This document shows, piece by piece, positions 30,377 through 33,976 of a stretch of 33,976 bases of DNA. The position numbers and the translations under genes are program-made. The notes under the pieces were generated by a model. The model saw nothing but the letters and a program-made list of their open reading frames with translations. It was not told where the DNA came from and did no database searches. The stretch comes from Treponema sp. (GTDB lineage Bacteria; Spirochaetota; Spirochaetia; Treponematales; Breznakiellaceae), in the NCBI GenBank assembly GCA_031266075.1, contig JAISBS010000106.1:1-33976 (forward strand), in the 5' to 3' direction. The first letter of the stretch is position 1. The number at the start of each line of letters is the position of its first letter.

Positions 30377-31629
30377 GACATTTCGGGGTAGAGGCTCTGG
30401 ATTTGTTTGATGCTGGGGAGAATTTCAAAAAAAATGTCCACCAGTTCGGGATCGAATTTTGTGCCTGAAAGCTGGCGGATTTCGGTCAAGACCTGTTCTT
30501 CGCTCCAGGGTTCTTTGTAAACCCTTTTGGAACAGAGGGCGTCAAATACATCGGCAATGGCCACAATCCGTCCCGCCAGCGGGGTCTCCTCTCCCTTCCG
30601 TCCCAGAGCCTTCCCGGTGGTGGCGTCCGCCCGGATGACCGTTCCGGTAACCGGGTCAACCCAGCCGGGGTAGCCGGTGCCGTCCCAGTTTTCGTGATGG
30701 GTCAGGGCAATATCCCGGGAAATATTGTCCAGCGCCGACTGGGGATCGTCAAAAAGCCCGGCACCGTAGATCGTGTGGTGCTGCATGACAAGGTATTCCT
30801 CCGGGGTAAAGCGCCCGGGCTTTTTCAGAATAACATCGGAAATGGCCACCTTTCCCACATCGTGGAGCATGGCGGCGATTTTCAGGATATCCCGGAAATT
30901 GTCCCGCTCCGCCAGGGGAATCCGGTGATGATAGGCCCAGCGGTCGTAAATTTCCACCGCGTATCCGGCCACCCGGTTGACGTGGGTTCCCGTTTCCTTG
31001 GGATCCCGAAGTTCCGACATTTTAATCATCCGCAGGATCATGGCCCGGGTAACATAGGCCCGCTGGAGGGCTACGGTGGCATTGGCGGCAAAGTGGGTGA
31101 TCAACAGTTCATCGTCCGGGGAAAAAGAGACCGTGTTGTCGTCCCGGTCCTTGGAATTGATCACCTGGATGACCCCCAGCAGGCGGCCATCGGCGGTAAC
31201 CAGCGGAATCGTCAGAGTGGACGTGGTCTTGTAGCCGGAAATTTGGTCAAAGGAAGGGTTAAAGGAATAGGGCGCGCCGGAGGGAATATTGTACATATCG
31301 GGAACGTTGATCAGCTTTTTCGTCAGGGCGCAGTACCCGGCAATGGATTTTTCGTTGATCGGCACGGAAAAGACCGAATAGATCATCTTCTGCCCCGGAA
31401 GCAGTTTTTCTCTGGTGGTATCGTTCTGGGCGTATTTAATCATGAGCTTTTCAATCTGTATTCCGTTTTCTTCGCCGTTTTCTTTTACATAGATCGAGCC
31501 CGCATCGGCGCGGACCACCTTTCGGGCTTCGAGCAGTATCCGTTCCAAAAGCAGATCCAGATCCTGAATCTGGTTCAATTCAGAATCAAGACGGATTATG
31601 GATTTGAAATCCGTATATTCTCCCGCCAT
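30373..31629 (-). CDS. GAF and HD-GYP domain protein, probable cyclic-di-GMP phosphodiesterase
   Basis: The 418-residue product has an N-terminal GAF domain (about 20-190, with ILLEARKVVRADAGSIYVKE, IPLVTADGRLLGVIQVINSKD) and a C-terminal HD-GYP domain (about 200-400) with His256-Asp257 in MLHDVGKVAISD, HHTIYG, HHENWDGTGYPG (311-322, the GYP motif) and IADVFDALCSKRVYKEPW. HD-GYP enzymes degrade cyclic di-GMP or related dinucleotides; the GAF domain would sense a small ligand. No membrane segment is seen. GGGAGG lies 5 nt before the ATG. In spirochaetes cyclic di-GMP affects motility, which fits the flagellar genes nearby, but the link is inferred. Confidence 0.93.
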   Translation of the reverse strand: MAGEYTDFKSIIRLDSELNQIQDLDLLLERILLEARKVVRADAGSIYVKENGEENGIQIEKLMIKYAQNDTTREKLLPGQKMIYSVFSVPINEKSIAGYCALTKKLINVPDMYNIPSGAPYSFNPSFDQISGYKTTSTLTIPLVTADGRLLGVIQVINSKDRDDNTVSFSPDDELLITHFAANATVALQRAYVTRAMILRMIKMSELRDPKETGTHVNRVAGYAVEIYDRWAYHHRIPLAERDNFRDILKIAAMLHDVGKVAISDVILKKPGRFTPEEYLVMQHHTIYGAGLFDDPQSALDNISRDIALTHHENWDGTGYPGWVDPVTGTVIRADATTGKALGRKGEETPLAGRIVAIADVFDALCSKRVYKEPWSEEQVLTEIRQLSGTKFDPELVDIFFEILPSIKQIQSLYPEMS

Positions 31630-31717
31630 TCAAACCTCCCGGGAAACCCCGATCCATTAAATCCACGGCCACGATTCCAAAAACTGGCGTTTTGGGAAAG
31701 CTCCTTGCTAAACAAAC

Positions 31718-31744
31718 TTTATACGAAAACGAACAGAGACACAA
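31718..31744 (-). promoter_or_regulatory. Weak candidate promoter for the HD-GYP gene
   Basis: TATAAA (31718-31723) on the minus strand is a good -10; the best -35 is TTGTGT at a short 15-bp spacing (31739-31744). The leader would be about 80 nt. The rest of the 355-bp gap 31630-31984 holds a terminator, a possible very small frame and no other gene. Confidence 0.3.
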
Positions 31745-31792
31745 GAGAAGCGCCGGAAACCCCGGTTGGGTTTTCAGGGTTTTCCAGGAGGC

Positions 31793-31827
31793 AAAAAAAG
31801 CCCCGGGGAAAGGAGTAACCCCGGGGC
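31793..31827 (-). terminator. Rho-independent terminator after the PEGA gene
   Basis: On the minus strand GCCCCGGGG, a 10-base loop and CCCCGGGGC (31800-31827) are followed by seven T (31793-31799). It is a strong intrinsic terminator about 160 nt after the PEGA-protein stop, and separates that unit from the HD-GYP gene. Confidence 0.9.
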
Positions 31828-31866
31828 AAGGAAAAAGGAGGAACATGAAACTGTATCAGTCTGCAC

Positions 31867-31935
31867 TTATATAACACTGGCGGGGGTAAAACGTAACAAT
31901 ATTTTCGCAAAATTGCCGGGCCGGGCCCGCGCCAT
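31867..31935 (-). CDS. Possible 22-residue small protein
   Basis: Between the PEGA gene and its terminator an ATG stands 8 nt after AGGAGAGG and opens a frame of 22 codons (MARARPGNFAKILLRFTPAS plus two). It is basic with a hydrophobic middle. The only support is the ribosome site and its place upstream of the terminator; chance is a fair explanation. Confidence 0.2.
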   Translation of the reverse strand: MARARPGNFAKILLRFTPASVI

Positions 31936-31984
31936 TTTCAAAACCTCTCCTGCCGCGAAGTTCCGGCCCAATGAACCGGCCCGC

Positions 31985-33628
31985 CTAATAGAGAAGCCCG
32001 ATTCCCACCCCGCCGAAGCCCCCCAGGGCGGATCCGGCAAACCAGGCGCCGCCGGAAAGACTAAAGACCAAATTTGACGGAGGGGGGTACAATTTGAGTT
32101 CCCCCCCCAGGAACAGGCGGACGCTTTCCGTTTCCGGCGGTTCTGAAAAATTAAATTCCGGGCGGAGGGAAAAACCGCCGGTAAACCAGGGGCCCTGAAA
32201 AAGGAGCCCCCCGGAGAGCAGCAGCCGGGGGATGGCAAGGCCGGGGACAGGGACGCGCATACCGGGCCCAAAGAGGATGGTCAGGAATTTGAGGCGCCAG
32301 GAAAGGGGAACCGTAAGGCCGAAGCCTCCACCGGGGCCCAGGGGCGCCGTACCGTCCTCCATTTCCCAGGCGTATGAAATCCCCGCCGCAAGATCCAGGG
32401 GAAGCCCGCCGGCGTCCCGGAAAAAAAGCCATTTGGCCGACGCTGCCAGCCCCCAGGGGGTGGCGTCGCCGTCAAAATTCGGCAGGACGTTCATGTTCGC
32501 GGTCAATTCGAGCCGGGACGCCGGGGAAAAACGGATTCCCGCGTTAAAGGGCAAGGAGGAAAAGGCCCGTTCCTGCGGGCTGGTTTTCCCGAAAAAGAGG
32601 CCGGTCTCTATCTGGAAACTGCCGGTGGGAAGAACCGCGGGAACGGGCGCAAAAAGGAGCCCCGGCGTCAGCCCCTGGAGCGAAAGGGGATAGATATGGG
32701 CCGAGGCGTCTATTTCTGTTTCCAGGCGCAGGATGTAGGTCTGGGGCGGCGCGGCGTCCCGGACGAGGGATTCGGTTTCGATCCTGGCCTGATAGATCCC
32801 CGGGGGAAGCGGTTCGCCGCCGGGGTCGCGGCCATCCCAAACAACAGACTGGGACCAGGTACGAAAGGGGCCCAGGGGGGCCGTATACACTACCCAGCCC
32901 GCGGAATCCTCCACCGTTACGGTTCCCTGGCCGGGAGCGGAAACTTCAAAGTGGAATTCCGTACGGCCCAGGGAGCCCGGATTGACGGGATTGAAACGGG
33001 GCCGGATTACCTGGCCGCGATCCATGGTATAGGCCGCGGGCTTTAGGATGAATTCGACGGAGGAGATCCGGTTTTCTTCCACAAAAACCGTTCTTGCCGC
33101 GTCTTCCCAGCCGAAGGCCCGGACCCGGATAGTCCGGTAGCCTACCGGGAGGCTGATAACCGGCGTCTCCCCCGAGCCGGGGCGCAGGGTAACGCCGCCG
33201 TCGGTAAAAACCGCCGGATCCAGGGGGAGAATTTCCGGCGGGGGGCTTTCCCCGGACCGGCGAATCCGCAGCAGCACCTGGCCGACGGCTTCCTCCAGTT
33301 CTATGGAAACCAGCAGCCGGCTCGAAGCGGAAAGGACAATCTGAAAACGGCGTTCCCGGTAGCCCTCCTTTACCAGGCGGACATGGTATTCCCCGCTTCT
33401 GAGCCGTTCCAGGGTCAGGGGAGTCTCCCCCCGCTCCAGCCCGTCAATAAAAACTCTGGCCCCCGCGGGTTTGGTCCGGATTACCAGTCCCCGGCCCTGG
33501 ATTTCCTCAAAAGAATCGCCCACAATATCGCTGATATTCTGGGCTCCCAGGGGCGCCGGGAAAAACCAGGCTCCCAAAACCAGGGACAACAGCAGGGGAA
33601 GAACGCCGCGAAACGGGCAAAACCGCAT
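31985..33628 (-). CDS. PEGA-domain envelope protein with FlgD-like and beta-barrel-like regions
   Basis: The 547-residue product has a signal peptide (about 1-29, ...LPLLLSLVLGAWFFPAPLGAQ), a PEGA domain (about 48-113: GLVIRTKPAGARVFIDGLERGETPLTLERLRSGEYHVRLVKEGY), a second PEGA-like segment (about 150-195), a FlgD-type immunoglobulin-like stretch (VVWDGRDPGGEPLPPGIYQARIETE) and a C-terminal part from about 320 made of alternating strands (FQIETGLFFG, LELTANMNV, GGFGLTVPLSWRLKFL, VGIGLLY) like an outer-membrane barrel. The role is unknown; it may anchor sugar polymers or proteins at the cell surface. No ribosome site precedes the ATG; TATAAT lies 6 nt upstream. Confidence 0.85.
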   Translation of the reverse strand: MRFCPFRGVLPLLLSLVLGAWFFPAPLGAQNISDIVGDSFEEIQGRGLVIRTKPAGARVFIDGLERGETPLTLERLRSGEYHVRLVKEGYRERRFQIVLSASSRLLVSIELEEAVGQVLLRIRRSGESPPPEILPLDPAVFTDGGVTLRPGSGETPVISLPVGYRTIRVRAFGWEDAARTVFVEENRISSVEFILKPAAYTMDRGQVIRPRFNPVNPGSLGRTEFHFEVSAPGQGTVTVEDSAGWVVYTAPLGPFRTWSQSVVWDGRDPGGEPLPPGIYQARIETESLVRDAAPPQTYILRLETEIDASAHIYPLSLQGLTPGLLFAPVPAVLPTGSFQIETGLFFGKTSPQERAFSSLPFNAGIRFSPASRLELTANMNVLPNFDGDATPWGLAASAKWLFFRDAGGLPLDLAAGISYAWEMEDGTAPLGPGGGFGLTVPLSWRLKFLTILFGPGMRVPVPGLAIPRLLLSGGLLFQGPWFTGGFSLRPEFNFSEPPETESVRLFLGGELKLYPPPSNLVFSLSGGAWFAGSALGGFGGVGIGLLY

Positions 33629-33634
33629 ATCTTT

Positions 33635-33665
33635 ATTATATATTAAAAAACGGCAGGAAGCGCAA
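33635..33665 (-). promoter_or_regulatory. Candidate promoter abutting the PEGA gene start codon
   Basis: A perfect TATAAT (33635-33640) lies 6 nt before the ATG at 33628; the best -35, TTGCGC (33660-33665), is weak and 19 bp away (17 bp from an overlapping TATATA). The message would begin at or next to the ATG. Confidence 0.45.
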
Positions 33666-33794
33666 GTAACAAGCCCAGGCGCTCCGGAAGCTGTCCGAAC
33701 ACGTTTTTCAAAGACCGCTGCGCCGTTTTTCGGGAAACCCCGGGGCAGATGGGGCAGGATTCGGCGGATTTTTCATAGAAGGGACAAAAATGTC

Positions 33795-33842
33795 TTGAAC
33801 TTTTTTACGAATCGTGTTAGTTTTTTAACATTGCCCGGCAAT
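33795..33842 (+). promoter_or_regulatory. Possible promoter and palindromic operator before the right-end gene
   Basis: TTGAAC (33795-33800), 17-bp spacer and TGT-TAGTTT (33815-33823), a poor -10 with an extended TGn, are followed by the 13-bp palindrome ATTGCC-c-GGCAAT (33830-33842) where transcription would begin. The palindrome could bind a dimeric regulator. The remainder of 33641-33902 shows nothing else recognisable. Confidence 0.3.
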
Positions 33843-33902
33843 ATGCCTGTTGCCGAAACACCCGCATATTTCATGCGAAACCACGTGAAAGGAGCCGTTG
33901 CG

Positions 33903-33971
33903 ATGAACCAATCTCCTAATTCCTTGTTTAGTATAGAATTAGACCCCCCCCCCCCCCCCACATTTGTATAG
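33903..33971 (+). CDS. Start of an unknown gene, closed by a TAG after a poly-C tract
   Basis: AAAGGAG lies 8 nt before an ATG that opens MNQSPNSLFSIELD, then five prolines from a run of C, then TFV and a TAG at 33969-33971. With the run as written the product is 22 residues. One extra C would shift into a frame that remains open to the window edge; one fewer meets TAA. It may therefore be the 5' end of a longer, phase-variable gene, or a sequence or assembly error at a contig end. No homology is recognisable in so short a stretch. Confidence 0.4.
   Translation: MNQSPNSLFSIELDPPPPPTFV
33944..33959. repeat. Homopolymer run of 16 C
   Basis: Sixteen consecutive C lie 41 bp inside the reading frame at 33903 and 17 bp from the window end. 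It is the longest mononucleotide run I found in the window; the next is a run of eight C at 10932-10939. Confidence 0.9.
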
Positions 33972-33976
33972 GTAAT

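Noticed and set aside
31831-31871. Plus-strand nine-codon frame after GGAGG near the terminator
   Set aside because: The spacing of 3 nt is too short, the product is only nine residues, and no plus-strand promoter or partner gene is present.
1-33976. CRISPR arrays, tRNA or rRNA genes, complete insertion sequences
   Set aside because: I saw no regularly spaced direct repeats, no cloverleaf with a T-arm consensus, no rRNA-like stretch and no transposase gene. The junction module at 26500-26551 lacks tRNA signatures.

Overview
The window is visibly G+C-rich bacterial DNA, almost fully coding, and reads as a spirochaete of the Treponema lineage. The main evidence is two adjacent FlaA-type periplasmic flagellar sheath proteins beside a class II fructose-bisphosphate aldolase (as I recall, the same neighbours occur in T. 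pallidum), a treponemal-style division cluster joined to a flagellar basal-body cluster, and a PEGA-domain envelope protein. No lookup was possible, so the genus is an inference.

Left part, 1-20530, all minus strand. In transcription order: mraZ, rsmH, ftsL-like, murF, mraY, ftsW, ftsQ, ftsA, ftsZ, xerC-like, a membrane TPR protein, dprA, topA, xerD-like, hslV, hslU, flgB, flgC, fliE, fliF and fliG (cut by the window edge). Junctions are mostly 1-12 bp overlaps or very short gaps, so it looks like one or a few long operons joining cell-wall synthesis and division, chromosome processing, proteolysis and the flagellar motor. A promoter and five tandem 10-bp MraZ-type boxes stand before mraZ. 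ftsA appears to start with CTG. A small palindromic element sits between xerD and hslV.

Middle, 20531-26743. Divergent from mraZ is a two-gene unit: an unknown 84-aa protein and a nuclease-like protein with a possible winged helix. Next come a non-coding segment full of inverted repeats (21720-21982), the two flaA genes behind a consensus sigma-70 promoter, an unknown signal-anchored protein, fba, an unknown membrane protein, and a chain of hairpins (26463-26621) before the infC promoter.

Right part, 26744-33976. The translation operon infC-rpmI-rplT continues into a ZapB-like coiled coil, zapA, manA and a YaiI/YqxD protein, all plus strand. Facing it are a GAF/HD-GYP signalling protein and a PEGA/FlgD-like/beta-barrel envelope protein on the minus strand. 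The right end holds the start of an unknown reading frame interrupted by a run of 16 C.

Main points for follow-up: the poly-C tract, the two palindrome-rich intergenic segments that share a hairpin tip, four genes whose -10 element lies 6-7 nt before ATG with no Shine-Dalgarno (candidate leaderless mRNAs), and the CTG start of ftsA.
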